Origin: Aplectana chamaeleonis
Lineage: Eukaryota; Nematoda; Chromadorea; Rhabditida; Cosmocercidae
NCBI GenBank assembly: GCA_029168955.1
Contig: JAPDOI010000009.1
Coordinates: forward strand, 4,018,501 to 4,082,500
DNA length: 64,000 nucleotides
Reading direction: 5' to 3'
Part shown: in pieces, positions 20,579 through 34,905 of the stretch
Numbering within the stretch: the stretch's first letter is position 1
Layout: every line of letters begins with the position of its first letter
Made by a program: the position numbers and the translations under genes
The notes under the pieces: generated by a model
What the model saw: only the letters and a program-made list of their open reading frames with translations
What the model was told of the DNA's origin: nothing
Databases searched by the model: none

Positions 20579-22070
20579 CTGTATGCGGCGATGGAATCGT
20601 GCTCATCATTGGAAAAAATTAGTTGTATTAAATGTTGTCCAAACGTACGTGGTATTATTTGTTATCGTTTTTCTATTTCAGTTATACTCAGTCACTGTTA
20701 ATAAAATTTCAATTAATTTTCTATTCTATTGTAACTTTGTTGTAGCAACGAGCGGCCTGAGTGCGCGCGTCGTCTCTTCGTGCAGATGTACGGTCAGAAA
20801 TGGCAGTTTGTCCAGAATCAATAACAATGCAGCAATGCCAACTGATAACCTGAGTTATGAAACCCCTCTGAATTCAAACAAGGATGACAAAATAATGAGA
20901 TTTATCCGCAGTGAACACAACAATGCAAATGCCTACTGTTTATTTATTTATTTATGTTTATGGAAAGTACCCTCACGATTTTAGCTCACTATTGACCCAT
21001 AGAGCGAAACACTTGACTTCCGGAAGAGCATCTGGTCGAGGCTATTGCAAGCAAAGTGCAATGTAAGGCCGAGACGAACGCAAGGCTGCCGCCAGGCTCC
21101 AGCGAGAGTAGCCTATACTGATATCAGAAACCCGCAACCGTGGGCGGAGCATGGCCAAAAAAAGTTTCCCGCATTCAATCCGAATATCCCGTGCACCCAA
21201 ATTCAAACGAGGATTGCGAAATCACATACAACATGGAAAGGGCAACAACGATGAGCACCAAAGACAATTACGAAATGAGGCAACAGCGAATGATATCATA
21301 TAACAGAAAGAGGTATTATGAGATTATTATGATCCACTGCTTTAATTGAATAGGCACTATTCGTCCCCTCCCCCTTACGTGTACACCGAAGACCTCCGTT
21401 TTGAAGGCAGTGTTTTTGGTGACCTACAATTCCGAGATTATCTGTCAGATCGATTTCTTGGCCCTCGACTAGAGCTGAAATGCCGAAAAATTTGGGAAAG
21501 CGCGCCAAAAGTACACGAAAAGCTGTACTATCACCCCGTCTCTTTACTCCCACTGGAACAGTTTGGTGTCTTTTGTGGACCCGTCCATGGTCATTCTCCT
21601 TCTCTCTGTTGCTCCGTTCTTCCCTTGGGACCCTAACTAAAACTGTTCTGCCCAAAATATTCTTCCATCTTCGATTGACCCAATTTTCCTCCGCTTAAAA
21701 GCAACGAGGACATGTTTACAAAACTGGACAACTGATCCGGACCAGGGAATAATCTCACTGAAAAAGGGGGTTTTAGTGCGTTTTTTTTTTGCCGTCTCTT
21801 GATGATTATGGTAACATTCGGTGGCTAACGCATTGTTTCAATTCGGAAACTCGGGGTCGAAAATACGAGAAGAATGACCGGAAGAGAACACATGCCTTGA
21901 CTGTAAGATAGCATCGAACCACGACTGGTCTTCGAGATTTGTTTTGCGCGGTTTGGTTTATATTCTTCCCTTGCAACAAGGTCGTCGTCTGTTCCTTACA
22001 ATTAGGACCACCTCCAATTCTGACCGTTCCTGGTTATGGAAGAACATTAGTGTACTATGGGACCATGTGT
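20579..22070. other. Downstream region of gene A, no gene seen
   Basis: 20690-20760 resembles the downstream DNA of gene B (33408-33500; both contain TTATACTCAGTCA and GTTGTAGCA), which marks the right side of the segmental duplication. About 21400 carries an isolated GAAGGCAGTGTTTTTGGTGA end related to the TTAA elements. About 21885-22050 matches 900-1085. No coding exons are supported. Confidence 0.45.
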
Positions 22071-22076
22071 TCCTGA

Positions 22077-23559
<1,483 letters not shown>

Positions 23560-23560
<1 letters not shown>

Positions 23561-23850
23561 CCGGAGGATGGTTTTCGTCGCCGAGGGGATCTTCCCACAG
23601 CTCGGGGGGAGGCGCGAGTTGGTAGCTAACCGTGGCTACATCACCCCACGGTCCACGGTGGGGTGCACCCCACTGCGGACCGCGGCGGTGGGGTCAACTC
23701 CCGTGTGGGGACCCCAAAGGGGATTACCCTAGTGAGATGTCCCCGGGGTCCCCTGTGTGAACCCGGAAACAGTGCAAGTAGCCCTGATAAGACTATATTC
23801 TTCGAATAACTCCAGTAGATGACTGACCGCTGCCAGCGTCGGAGGCCATT
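23560..23850. other. GC-rich non-coding stretch
   Basis: Contains GGTCCACGGTGGGG and CCCCACTGCGGACCGCGGCGG segments that can pair locally. Possibly 5' sequence of the RTE element; no coding frame is supported. Confidence 0.35.
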
Positions 23851-23983
23851 ACACCGTCAACCCGTTTTCCACCGCCAAATTACCGTCTCCATGTATAGAA
23901 TTTCTCTCTATCTGCGGTACAATCGACAACTCGACTCCTCCCCGTTTTTGCTCCTGCGGTTGCACCGACAAGTCTTTCCCCCC

Positions 23984-24400
23984 TAAACAATCGTCAGCGT
24001 GTGTGAGCAACTCAGACGCTAACGTCGGACAGGAAACGAGATTCTCATGCCGTAAAATAGCGTGTTTTGATGTGCCGATTGCGTCCAACAGCACACATTC
24101 TACGACATCAAGGAAATTTTTGCTACATCGGGGAACTCATTCCTAGATTTCCTTGTTTTATTTCAGAAGAAAACATAAGTTAAATGATAATGTGCGTATA
24201 AGGAGATTAGAATGACCAAGCATTTCCAATTTAGGCTGAGTTTCGGCGTGTACAGGCAAATAAAAAAAACATTGTTGTAGATTTTTTCCATGATGTCGTA
24301 GAATGAGTAGCGTTGGACGCAGTCGACACGCCAAAACACGCTACTTGACGGAGTGAGAATATCGTTCCCTGTCCGACGTTAGCGTTACAGTGTCTGAGCA
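23984..24400. repeat. Inverted-repeat element upstream of gene B
   Basis: The left arm contains CTAACGTCGGACAGGAAACG and GCGTGTTTTGATGTGCC; the right arm (24300-24400) contains GACACGCCAAAACACGC and CGTTCCCTGTCCGACGTTAG. The inner borders share TACGACATCA and TGATGTCGTA. About 120-bp arms with a 170-bp loop, typical of a fold-back element. Confidence 0.7.
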
Positions 24401-24412
24401 TATATAGATCAT

Positions 24413-24843
24413 TTCAGTGCCTTCATCCGAGCCGGAAGGCGGCTGCAGATCACCAGTCATTCTGAATCGTCCACAATCAACGCAACGACGACCTTTCCAG
24501 CGGGGCAAACAGCTGTGCCTGTGCCATAATGGACTCCTTTGTACGTTGATATCTAAATTCGTTCGCCCCATGTATTGATTCATGCATCCATGTTTCGCTG
24601 ATTTTTCAGTCAGTTTAAGCTGATACATTCATATTTATTCAATTATAAGTTTCGAAGGTTAGTGTTTTGCCACCGCCGAGAAATACAGGTTCGTACCAGA
24701 TTTCCTGTTTTGACATGTTAGAACAACATTTTACCGCAGCCATCTGCTGGTAAAACTCAACAAACGTGTCAAAAACATGCGAAAAACATTGAACGCGTTG
24801 GAATTCGTGTGGGCGCGGTGGCAAAGCACTAACCTCTGGAACT
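24413..24843. repeat. Second copy of the 3145-3577 dispersed repeat
   Basis: Matches 3145-3577 over most of its length. Its right end (about 24657-24836) is the same hairpin with GGTTAGTGTTTTGCCAC and GTGGCAAAGCACTAACC ends. It lies just upstream of the first recognisable exon of gene B. Confidence 0.65.
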
Positions 24844-24937
24844 TATGAACAAACACTAGTATTTCTCGGCGGTGACAAATAACTAATCGTAAGAACCTAT
24901 AATCGAGTATGTAAAATTCAAATTGTTGTTATTGCAG

Positions 24938-27900
24938 CTTGATCGACGCCACGCATATCAACTAGTTTCCAATCAGCCGACGATTTTCAGCGATTCCAAA
25001 AATGCTATGACCGAAGTGGGTTCGCAGATACTATATCTTAAGATCGAGAAATTTGTATAAGTTCTGATGTGACTTAATTGCTCAATTGAATACTTTAATT
25101 TCAATCCATTTAGCTTTTCGTTATCATCTCTCACAGTGATTAACCTTTCTTGTTTCTCTTATTTTTATTTTTTTACATTGATTATTTTTTATTTTTTGTT
25201 GATTAGTTGTTCTCTTCCTGCTTTTTAATCAATCATTATTTCTGATTTTATTCTTAATTATTCTTCATTCGAATGATCGTCTATTTTTCATTTCATATTA
25301 GCATGTGTTCATTCAGTTCTTCTCGTTTATTTATTCATTTGTTCTTCAGCACCGCAAGAATCAAACATTCTTTAAATTTTTTTCTCCCTTTTTGATTCTA
25401 AGCCTTGTTTCCAACTGATTTCCTGAAAGACTATTCTTTCATTGCAAAGTAAATAGGTCAAAATTTCTACTTATCTGTTTCTAAATTTTGATTTTCTCCT
25501 TTGGTTTTTGGTTTTGTTGTTGTTTTGTAGCAGTTTCTTTCAATTTTCTTTTCTATATATCTTCTCTGTTTTTTACAACCTGCACGGAACAATTTTTCTT
25601 CATTGGACCTTTGGAAAATCGTCCTGTTTTCTTTAATAAGATACATAAAAATAGGGTTTTGAGATTTCACGACAAAGGAAACCAATAAAGATTGAATAAA
25701 TAAATAATTAAATGCATAAATAACTATATAAGCAAGTAAAAATTGAAGAAATATTTGAACATACAAGTAAATAAAAATAAATAAATAAATAAATAAATGA
25801 CTAAATAAATAAACGAATAAATAAATAAATAATAAATAAATAAACAAATAAAAAACGATCTATCGAATAAACAGATTTTCAAATAAACAAGAAAATAATT
25901 AAATGCGTTAATATTAAAAAATCAAATAAATAAGTAAGCAAAAGAAGACAAAAATGATTGACCAGATAGATAAATAACTAGACAAATAGGTGAATCAGTA
26001 AATAAAGAAATAAATAAAAATAAATAAATGAGCAGGGGCAGATAAACAACTCAATAAATAAATACATAGATAGAAGAATTCAAAAACATTGATAAATACT
26101 TGATGGTTTTGGCTTTCCGATTTCCAAATGCCCAAGAACGACTGAAATAGCTTAAGATAATGAAAAACACTTGGAAAATACAAAACTTGTCAGAATTTAC
26201 GATTTTCATTTTTTTTCGAAGCCTTTGGCATTCTTATAGCTTTTCAGCTGCGAAAAAATACCTGAAAAAACTGATCTTCTGCGGAATCGGTGTTCTTCTG
26301 TGTTTCAAGAATGCAATCTGAGCTAGTATTTTCATGTCTTCAGTTTTTTTTTCCAATTTTGAAAAAATATGTTTTTGCAAAAATTAGGTCATGTTGTTCT
26401 AATCTGGCCTTGAGAATGTCTTATACGGACAGTTGAGAGTGAGTGCTGGACGGTTCTGCTGACAAATTCATTCACAAGTATCGATAAGAAATTGATACTC
26501 GAGAGAAACACTTTTGGCCGCCTACTTTTTCAATTAACTGTGATCACTACTTTTGTTGACACCCTAAGAAGAAAATGTATTTTATGTAATTTTCCTACCG
26601 ATTTGTGAAAAATCCCTCTGCCATCAATGGTTCGCCTTGGGCTTCATTTACCCTGCAATTATACTGAACCTTTAGAGGAAAACTTGAAAAAACCAAAGTC
26701 TAACTAATAGCCAGTAATTGGAAAGATTGAATTGTTACAGTTTTTATGGAAATCAAAGTATTATTTTGTTTATTCATTCCAGTTGATAAGAACATGCGCG
26801 TTTTGGCGAAAGGTAACTGGAAACAAAGCGATTGGTTGTATTGTAAATACGCATAGTTAAGAGTAGGACAGTGAAAATAAGCACAGGGAACAAATCACGT
26901 TGGTCTTACGGTTGTCGCGCTTTGCAATGTGTTCAGAAGCTTCAGATCTGAAGAAGATACTCGCATTAGTTATTGGGAATTAGACGCGACTTGAGGGCAG
27001 CACGGTTTCGGCTTTAAAGGCACAGTACACCCTCAGATATGAATTTTGAGATTTCCGTGTAATTGTGTAGAAGACCCCTCCTGTATAACACGTGCCAAAT
27101 GCCAGATCTCATTTCCTCCTAGATATGAGCGACCACCACAGGCCCGACCCCCTAACAGATTTTCGAACTCGATAGCGGCTTGATGGATGGATGATATCCA
27201 ACAAGTCGTCGTTCTTCAGTCCATTACCGAACTGTCTCCCTATCCTGCCTTTCTCTCACGCAACGATTGCGAATGAAGAGAAATACAGGCCTGAGACAAC
27301 TCGTCCACCAATTTTTCACCCTTAAAATCAAGGCATCTTTGAGGAGCCATAACTCTTTTCAAAGGGAGTTCTGGGCGTTTTCAGAGATACCACTGTGATC
27401 AGCGTGTGACTCTCTCCAAGATAAGCATAAAATCTGAAAATTAATTTTCTGGGTGTCCCGTGCCTTTAATACCGAGCTCCTTTCTCTACTGGGACGGCAT
27501 GCATGAACGCAGCGAAGGAGGTCAGGGAGCCGCTCCGCGTGCTAGCGCTCAGCGTCGAGCCACGGGACGGCCCTGAAGCTCACGGCGTGTATTGATGTGT
27601 CGCGGACGTAAATGCAGCATCCACAGCAAAGCCTACGCGCGCACTTCTTGTCATCACAGGCGATTTTATCATTCCGACCATGTATGGTACCCTTTCGCTT
27701 CTCATCTTTGGATGTTTCGGGTTTTCATTATCCTCAAGAATCCTCCGGATAGAATTTGTGATGACAAAAAAGCGCGCGTAGGCTTTGCAGTGAGTAGTGC
27801 ATTCACGTCCGCTACACATCAATACACGCCATAAACTTCAGGGCCGTTCCGTGGCTCGACGCTGCGTGCATAGCACGCGGAGCGGCTTCCTGACCTCCTT

Positions 27901-28694
27901 CGCTGCGTTCATGCATGCGGCACCTGGTGAGACGAGGATTTTTACGTTTCCCAAATTTCTACTTTTTCAGAATTTGGACATCCCTTTCGTTGTCCCTCGG
28001 GATAGCAACCGCCTGACCCTGTTCCGACTATTACTCGTTGCAGTTGTTATAGTTATTATAGTAATTACGCTATATTTAGTTTTCTACAAGAGTACGTTTA
28101 CAGTTTTTCTCTTTTTTCACTACCAATTTTCCTAGAATTTGTACATGTATGCAATACTAACTAATAACAGAGTTTTTCAGGCTTTCTTAGCAGGGTCCAA
28201 GAACGGCCACTGCCGCATATTCGTGAGCGTTATTTTTTATTTGTTTTTCAAATTGAAGAGTTATGGCATAAACTCACCGTACGGTCATTAACTTCCCTAG
28301 ACACAGTGACTGTCAAACTCTGAAGTTCCAATAATACCTAACAGCTTAACTCTACAGGTACCTTTAGAATCGTTATGTTTGATTCAAGATTGTTTCGGGG
28401 AGAAAAATTTTGCAGAAAAAAGATTGTAGATGCTGGCGCTAGGAGAAGGAACATGGAGGGAGCGGGAAGAGCTAGAGGGAAGGGAGAACAACGAAACAAT
28501 CAGAGAGGAGTAGAGGAGGAGACGGTGGCAGATAAAAATGAGCAGATAGTGAGAGAGAGGAGAGAGAAGGGGAGACGAAAGAAGGTGAAGGAGGAGGAGG
28601 GAGAGAGAAAGAGGAAGAATCAAAGAAACAAAAAGGAAGAAAAAAGGATGGTAATAATGAATGAGTGAAAGAAAGAAAGAGAGAAAGAAAGAAA

Positions 28695-28734
<40 letters not shown>

Positions 28735-28772
28735 AAAGAAAGAAAGAAAGAAAGAAAGAAAAGAAAGAATGA

Positions 28773-28820
<48 letters not shown>

Positions 28821-31800
28821 AATAAAGAAAGAAAGAAAGAAAGAAAGAAAGAAGAAAGAAGAAAGAAGGAAGGAAGGAAGGAAGGAAGGAAGGAAGGAAG
28901 GAAGGAAGGAAGGAAGGAAAGGAAGGAAGGAAGGAAGGAAGGAAGGAAGGAAAGGAAGGAAGGAAGGAAGGAAGAAAGGAAGGAAGGAAGGAAGGAAGGA
29001 AAGGAAGGAAGGAAGGAAGGAAGGGAAGGAAGGAAGGGAGGAAGGAAGGGAGGAAGGAAGGAAGGGAGGAAGGAAGGAAGGAAGGAAGGAAGGACAGGCG
29101 GGAGCGACAGAAGGGATATGGAGGAGAGAGGGGAGATTAAAGATGGAAAGAGTGAGAGTGAGAACACTAGTCTGGAGTAAGGGAAGCAAAGAGGAGCAAA
29201 GTAAAACAGGCAGACAAAACGAAAGACAAGAAAGATAAAAGGAGAGATAGGGTGTGAAAATCAGCTGACTGGATTACGAAGGAGCTCAGAGGAGCAACGA
29301 AAAATAGAACGAAAGGGATAGAGAGAGAGAAAAGAAAAAACTAGAAAGATGGAGGAGGAGAGCACGAGAGAGCGAGCGACCAAGTGCGAGAGGGGGGAGA
29401 AAAAGAGGTGAGACAGTAATGGAGAGAGAGAGAGAGAGATAGAAAAACGAAGATTTATGACGCTTAGCAGAAAATCTTTAGCAAAATCGACTGCTTGCAG
29501 GAATAGTTTTCGTTTAAAGTCAGAAGCATAACAAGGTTACGAAATCCTTTTTCTCTTCAGCCACCAAAACGCTGGGCGGTGAGCTGCACTGCGAGCCGGA
29601 CTCAGTCCTACCCTCATCCAAAATACCGGAAGACGTCAATAAAGTGAGGCCAGTCGACATAAAAATCATAGGAGCGATGGGTGACTCCATTACGGTGAGA
29701 TTAATTGACTATTCAACCTCATAGGATAGATCTAATACATCTGCCCGCCAAAATTCGTTTTTTTAGGTAGCATGTTTATCGAAGAACTACGAGGATGATA
29801 CATATGGTAACTATCCAGGAAATTCATTTGTCAGCGGAGGTGATCAAACTCTCAAGGAGCACATCACTCTGGCAAGTGAGCACTCTTCTGACAGAGATTT
29901 TGGTCTCCAGAGAGGGGGTCTACAAGCGGTTATACAGATGTTCTCCGAGAATTCAATCCAAAGTTGATTGGAGTATCGCATGGTGTGGATTATGATAACA
30001 CAGAGTTCAATGTTGCTGTCGGTGGAATGACCAGTTTGGATTTGCCCAGGCAAGCGCAGGACCTTGTGAGCAGAATGACTAAGAAAAAGGTACGTTTCAC
30101 TGAAGTTAGGTCACACGCAACTTACATATCTCAATAAATGCCGCGCGCAATCAATTTTCCATCTTGAATGTTGCGACCTACAGATGTCTAAACAGGTGTG
30201 TTAGGTTTTTTCGTATTTCAATGTTATTGGATGATGGTACATACGTGGCATGTAACTTACGAGCACAGGCCTACGTAGCTCATAACATGTTTACAGCCTT
30301 TCAAAGTAGGCACTACCGATATGACTCATGCGGTTTATTGCCCAGGATGATAGGCTGCATATTACTTGTTTTCAGACTTTTATACTAGGTGCAGTCAATA
30401 TATGGCAGGCATCTTGCATGTGCTGGGATATAAATATTGCACTCAACTTGTTTATAATCTTCTGCGCTACGTAGTACGTATATGCCTCGACTGAATCGAA
30501 AGATTTAAATATTCATCCGACTGAAAAAGTCGACTTCAAATGATTCGAAAATTCGAATGTTCGAAAAGGGCCAGTTTGCGAATAATTTAAGAAATCGGAT
30601 ATTCCAATAAATGTGAAAATGTAGGAGTATACTCGTGCTGCTTAAAATATATTTCTTCAAGGTGAGCCTGACTGATGACTGGAAACTGATCACGATTTTC
30701 ATCGGAACAAATGATATGCGCAAGCTGATATGTTTCTCGAAAGAGGTGAGATATCATTACTTGTTTGTAGATCAAAAGCTGATATCCACAAAATCTCAAT
30801 GGCTTTCTATGTTTAGAGTAGTAACAGACCACGTTAAGGAACCTGTGAGTAGAGAGGAGTACAAGGCGAAAATTGAGGAGGCGATTTCCATACTTCACAG
30901 AAACCTCAATCGAACTATCGTGTCCGTGGTGTCTATATGGAACACGCAACTTGTCTATGACGCCAAGTCACTGATCGACACGGGGTTTGTCAAACTTAAT
31001 TGACTTGCTCTGGTTCGGAGGACCTGCCACAGCGCCGCAGGAGGTTGCACCGTTGACGCGACATTGTTGCACCTTCCCTAAACCAGTATCTTCATCAGGA
31101 AGGACGTATAAGAAGTAGTTCGTGTTCTCAGGAAACGAATGCAATGCGATGATGACTACATATCGAAACGTGATGCACTCACGGAGGAATACAGGAAGGT
31201 ATATAACTCCAATTTCATATCGAAGTTCTTAGATTGAGTAGAGTTGACAGTGACAGGCGGAACACGGCGTAAGTTGCTGGGGAGCTTCATGCAGACGCAG
31301 TAAGCTGCGTGAAGCCTTCAAGCAACTCGCGCTGAAAATTCAGACAACTTAATAAAAAATGACTGAGGTGCTAGACACTCTCGAGCAGGATTTATTGTAT
31401 GTAAATTTGCCTCCAATATCAAAAGTGCGGAATAAATGCTACCATGCTGACGTGAAAGGTTCCACAAATTTTTCAAGCGACTTGAGTTCAGATTGCGGAC
31501 AACTTGTCGGAAACTCCGTGAATGATACTAAAAATTTTTTGAACAAACTACTTGACGCCTTCGCGTGATTATAACAATGTCGTCCCGTAATTAGTTTGTT
31601 CCTACAGTATAGGTTACATACAAGTTTGGAAAGCTCGCATATGAATCAGAGTAATGGAGAAAAAGTCGGCTGCGTCCCACAAGGTTGCTTTTAGCCTTCA
31701 ACTTACGGGCGCTATAGTTGCGCTTAATTTGTTAAAAAGTTCCTGAGCTATGTATGCAAGCTTGTGAAGACCACTGAACTGACAATGTTTTCAATAAGCT

Positions 31801-33156
31801 ATCTGTGACACTAGCGCAAGTTACTTGAAGGCTTCTCGCAACTTGCTGCGATTACCAGGCATTTTCAAGGAGCCACGTTCTCTCGTAGGGGGCCTTACAC
31901 GATTTCAGAGATACCGCTGTGATCACAGTGTGACCCTCTCTAAGACAAGGATAAAACCTAAGAAGTAATTTTTGGGTGTTCTGTTCCTCTAACCGCAAAT
32001 CGACGTGAAAACCTTCTGCTAGCTGCTCGCTTGCTTATCCTTCGAGCGAATCGGCCATGCCATTGTTTCATGTTGCATGCTGATTCAGAATTCGCATTTA
32101 AGGTTGGGTGACAACACACATGCGAGATGAACGTAGCAGCTTTTAGGTAACTGGCGATGTGCGTGAAGCTTTCAGGTAACCTGCGTAAAGCTTTCAGGTA
32201 ACTGCTTATGCTTCCAGAACATTGGCCCTGTCACTGTTTTATGTTGCATGCTGATTCGAAGTTCGCATTCCAGTTTGGGTGACAATACTTATGCGAGATA
32301 AACGTATCAGCTTTCAGGTAACTCGCGATGTGCGTGAAGCTTCCAGGTAACTTAAGCCCAAGTCTGAAGTGCCGAGGGTTTCAGAGCTGTATAAACTTGC
32401 GAAGGCATACGTGATAAGATAGAATCAGCAAAATAGCAGAAAACATTTCATGTCATGTCAGCCGCTTTTTATTGGGTTAATCACGGTTTCACCGCAAGTA
32501 GTGTGAAGACTAGACGCAAGTTGCTAGTTTGTTGCACGCAGGTTGAAAGTTGCTTATGAAAAACAGGTTAAAAATGGATGCAGTAAGTTACATGAAATCT
32601 CCATGTAGTTTGCGCGAAGGCTACATGTAACTTGCTTGGAAGTCCCTGACCTTTAAAAGCCATTAAACTTAGTGATGGATATAACTTCTAGGGGCAATCA
32701 GATCATTTCATTTCCAGGTAGCGTATGAGATTCAAAATGAGAAGAAATTCGATCACAGCCAGTTCACTGTTGTCGTACAGGGATTCATGGACGATATTCG
32801 GGATGCATTTCGGAATGTGAGTGTTCTACTTTTTGTTTATCCGTATGTGAGATAGATCCTATCCTTTGATTTTCCAGAAACAAGGCAAGTATGATAGGTC
32901 ATTCTACGGTGCGGACATGTTCCACTTGAGTAAGTACGGTAACGCAGTACTGGGTAAATTTCTCTGGAATTCCTTGCTGGAGCCTGTTGGTGGAAAAACA
33001 ACAAAACCGAACCTAGGTGACGACTCAGTTCCCCTGAAGTGTCCCACCAAGGTTCGTTTTTTAACCAAGGAACTCAAGAATATGTAATGGCAAAATTGTA
33101 ATCCTTACTTCTAGGAATCGCCTTTCATACAGACCATTGGAAACAACAAACCTTGA
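24938..33156 (+). CDS. Phospholipase B1-like SGNH (GDSL) hydrolase, gene B, 12 exons seen
   Basis: Exons: 24938-25015, 27971-28091, 28181-28222, 29561-29694, 29767-29875, 29938-30089, 30662-30745, 30839-30984, 31132-31198, 32718-32816, 32878-33051, 33115-33156. All phases match gene A, and lengths are identical except the membrane exon (121 vs 133 nt) and the last exon (42 vs 39). No stop or frameshift occurs in the joined reading. Membrane segment RLLLVAVVIVIIVITLYLVF; motifs GAMGDSIT, NVAVGG, FIGTNDM and ADMFHLS are intact, so it should be catalytically competent. Differences from gene A cluster in the N-terminal tail and after the GDS block (CLSKNYEDDTYGNY versus GWSRNYEDDTYSYY). The exon carrying the start codon was not found: the 150 bp upstream, where gene A has it, is replaced by repeats. 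The gene may use a distant first exon or lack one. Confidence 0.8.
25100..26130. repeat. Intron 2 of gene B: T-rich then (AAAT)n-rich DNA
   Basis: Same order of T-rich and AAAT-rich blocks as gene A intron 2. The densest AAATAAATAAAT run is at about 25760-25850. Non-coding. Confidence 0.6.
27018..27465. mobile_element. TTAA-flanked 448-bp MITE in intron 2 of gene B
   Basis: AGGCACAGTACACCCTCAG at the left and TGGGTGTCCCGTGCCT at the right, flanked by TTAA at 27014-27017 and 27466-27469. A decayed partial copy of its right half lies at about 31865-32000 in intron 10 (shared CAGAGATACC and GGGTGT segments). Confidence 0.8.
27493..27922. repeat. Large hairpin just upstream of the membrane-segment exon of gene B
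   Basis: GCATGCATGAACGCAGCGAA near 27500 is mirrored by TTCGCTGCGTTCATGCATGC near 27900; the arms continue through GGAGCCGCTCCGCGTGCTA, GTCGAGCCACGG and AGCCTACGCGCG. About 430 bp, ending about 50 bp before the acceptor of exon 27971-28091. Not seen at the same place in gene A. Confidence 0.8.
28400..29460. repeat. Purine-rich tract with (AAGA)n and (GGAA)n in intron 4 of gene B
   Basis: Over 1 kb of A/G on the + strand. 28665-28860 is mainly AAGA tetramers, 28865-29090 mainly GGAA tetramers, flanked by mixed GA-rich DNA. It occupies the same intron position as the gene A tract. Long complementary-strand frames of Ser, Phe and Leu are artefacts. Confidence 0.9.
31199..32717. other. Intron 10 of gene B, no additional gene
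   Basis: Contains degenerate CAAGTTGC and GCAACTTG phrases like those of gene A introns 7 and 10, a locally duplicated stretch (about 32060-32180 versus 32215-32345, both with CTTTCAGGTAACT and TGTTGCATGCTGATTC), and the decayed TTAA-MITE half at 31865-32000. Confidence 0.5.
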
Positions 33157-33210
33157 CAGAATGCGGCGATGGATTCAAGCTCATCGTTGGAACAAAATTA
33201 GTTGTACAGG

Positions 33211-33357
33211 CTATAAAACGGCGAAATTCACATGGTTCCTACGCGTGCTGGTGAGGATTGGAGGTCAGAGACAGTGAGAGAGTGGAGGGCAGACGGAGGC
33301 TGAGGCGTCGCGCGCGCCGCTCGCGCCTCGAATGATGTGAATTACGACGTTTTATAG
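33211..33357. mobile_element. 147-bp MITE downstream of gene B
   Basis: CTATAAAACGGCGAAATTCA at the left is mirrored by TGAATTACGACGTTTTATAG at the right, with a GC-rich centre (GCGCGCGCCGCTCGCGCC). Absent from the otherwise similar region after gene A, consistent with insertion after the duplication. Confidence 0.75.
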
Positions 33358-33689
33358 AGTGCATAGAGTGTTGTCAACAAGTATCATTTGTCATCGTTTT
33401 TCTACCTCAGTTATACTCAGTCATTCTTAATAAAATTTCAATTATTTTTCTATTCTATTGTAGATCTGTTGTAGCAGCGAGTGGCACGAGGGCGCGCGTT
33501 GCAGTTTCGGGCTCTGCGTGAAGAGTCCGAGGCGCTTCCATATTCAAAAAAAGCTGAAGAAGCTTTAATGCCTGCCACGCATATATTCCTATTGGGTCAC
33601 TAGTAAATACATGAATAACTAGATGAATAAATAAAGCAATAGATAGATAGAAAAAGTGTATATAAATAAGCAAATAAATACCTAGCAGA

Positions 33690-33915
33690 ATAAATAAATA
33701 AACAAAGCATAATGGATGAAGTTCTCGGCTTATATTAGATTCTCCTCAAAGCAATTGACGCGTCACTAAATAAATAGATGAATAAATAAATAAGTAGATA
33801 GGTAAATGTGTAAATAAATAAGTAAATAAATACCCAGCAAAATAAATAAATAAACAGAGCATAATGAATGAAGTTCTCGGCTTATACTAGATTCTCCACA
33901 AATAAACTGACGCTT
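33690..33915. repeat. Local duplication with AAAT-rich spacers
   Basis: GAAGTTCTCGGCTTATAYTA occurs at about 33719 and 33870 with flanking AAATAAATAAA-like DNA, so an approximately 150-bp unit is present twice. The second unit adjoins the mariner remnant and may include its degraded terminal repeat. Confidence 0.5.
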
Positions 33916-34905
33916 AAGTTCCAACTTCGTTAGCTCAACTCAAACAAACTTTATTGAAGCAAATGAAAACCACTAGAATCGACACATTTCTGCCAAAGTT
34001 TCACAAGATCATAAACACCCTTGCGGTAGAAATCCGAACTTCTGGAAGCGATGAATTCGTTGAACACCCTGCCCTTGATAAAAATTGTTGAGGTGCTTGA
34101 AAATATGGTAACCCGTTGGTGGCAGTTCTGGTGAGTATGCTGGATGAGGCAGAGTTTTATAGCCGAGATCATTTCAATTCATAAGCGTTCCTCGTGAAAC
34201 GTGAGCTCTGGAATCATCGTGAAGGAAGATTGGACCTTTTCAGTTGACCACTGCTGGATTCGCACGCGCCCGTTTCTGATAATATTTGCCGATTTGGTGA
34301 CAGTAGGTAATCGTGTTTATCGACTCACCCGGTTTCATGAATTTCCCGATGAGATCTGACAGCGCTTGAACATCTGTTGAACGTTGAATTCATGGGGCAC
34401 CCACTGATCCATCTTTTTCACCTTTCCAAGTTTCTCCAAATGGTTGACGACGGTCGAACGCGACACTTGTGGTGCTTCCGGTAAATCACGAACAGTGTTT
34501 CGTGGATTCGACTCCACCAGTGACATCAGGCAGTCCACATCAAGTTCAGGGGTCCGACCTCGACCTGGCTCTTGAAGTTTTGTGTCTCCGGTGCGGGATT
34601 CTCGGTACCAGAGTTGAGTACTGCGAATTGTAAAGACATTCACACTATTTTCATGAGCCTCCACAACCTTCCGTCCAAGTTTGAACTCATGAAACAAAAT
34701 GAAACGGATCTGCTCTTTAGACAGCATCGTAGACATTCGACCTGAAACTACCCAAGAACAAAATATGAAACAAACGAAAATCAAAAAACGAAAGACAATT
34801 AGATAACCTTCAAAATGATGTACAACGATGAATGAACATTGAATACACAAGAAATAAAGAGTTAAAAATTTACTTGCACAAAAACGCAATTTGTAGACAA
34901 CCTAA
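33893..34905 (-). mobile_element. Mariner-family DNA transposon, dead
   Basis: One terminal repeat is clear on the plus strand at about 34879-34905 (AAAACGCAATTTGTAGACAA then CCTAA). The other end near 33893-33915 is degraded. It encloses a transposase remnant. Length about 1.0 kb against about 1.3 kb for intact mariners, consistent with an internal deletion. Confidence 0.75.
33945..34736 (-). pseudogene. Mariner transposase remnant with central deletion
   Basis: The N-terminal DNA-binding half is open from the Met at 34736 to about 34345 and contains mariner signatures: LSKEQIRFILFHEFKLG, a TRDTK-like SRTGDTKLQEPGRGR segment, then VKKMDQWVPHE. The reading then jumps into MKPGESINTITYCHQIG at about 34330, so the part with the first catalytic Asp is missing. 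The rest (34300-33950) shows IFLHDDSRAHVS, in which the second Asp survives, interrupted by in-frame stops, and YSPELPPTGYHIFK, where the third catalytic Asp is replaced by Gly. It cannot encode an active enzyme. Confidence 0.8.

Noticed and set aside
28472..29189. Two long minus-strand frames rich in Ser, Phe, Leu and Pro
   Set aside because: Translation of (AAGA)n and (GGAA)n repeats; no real protein features.
34335..34889. 184-codon frame taken as a complete protein
   Set aside because: The first 51 codons precede the transposase start and the frame ends at a deletion junction; it is a mariner fragment.
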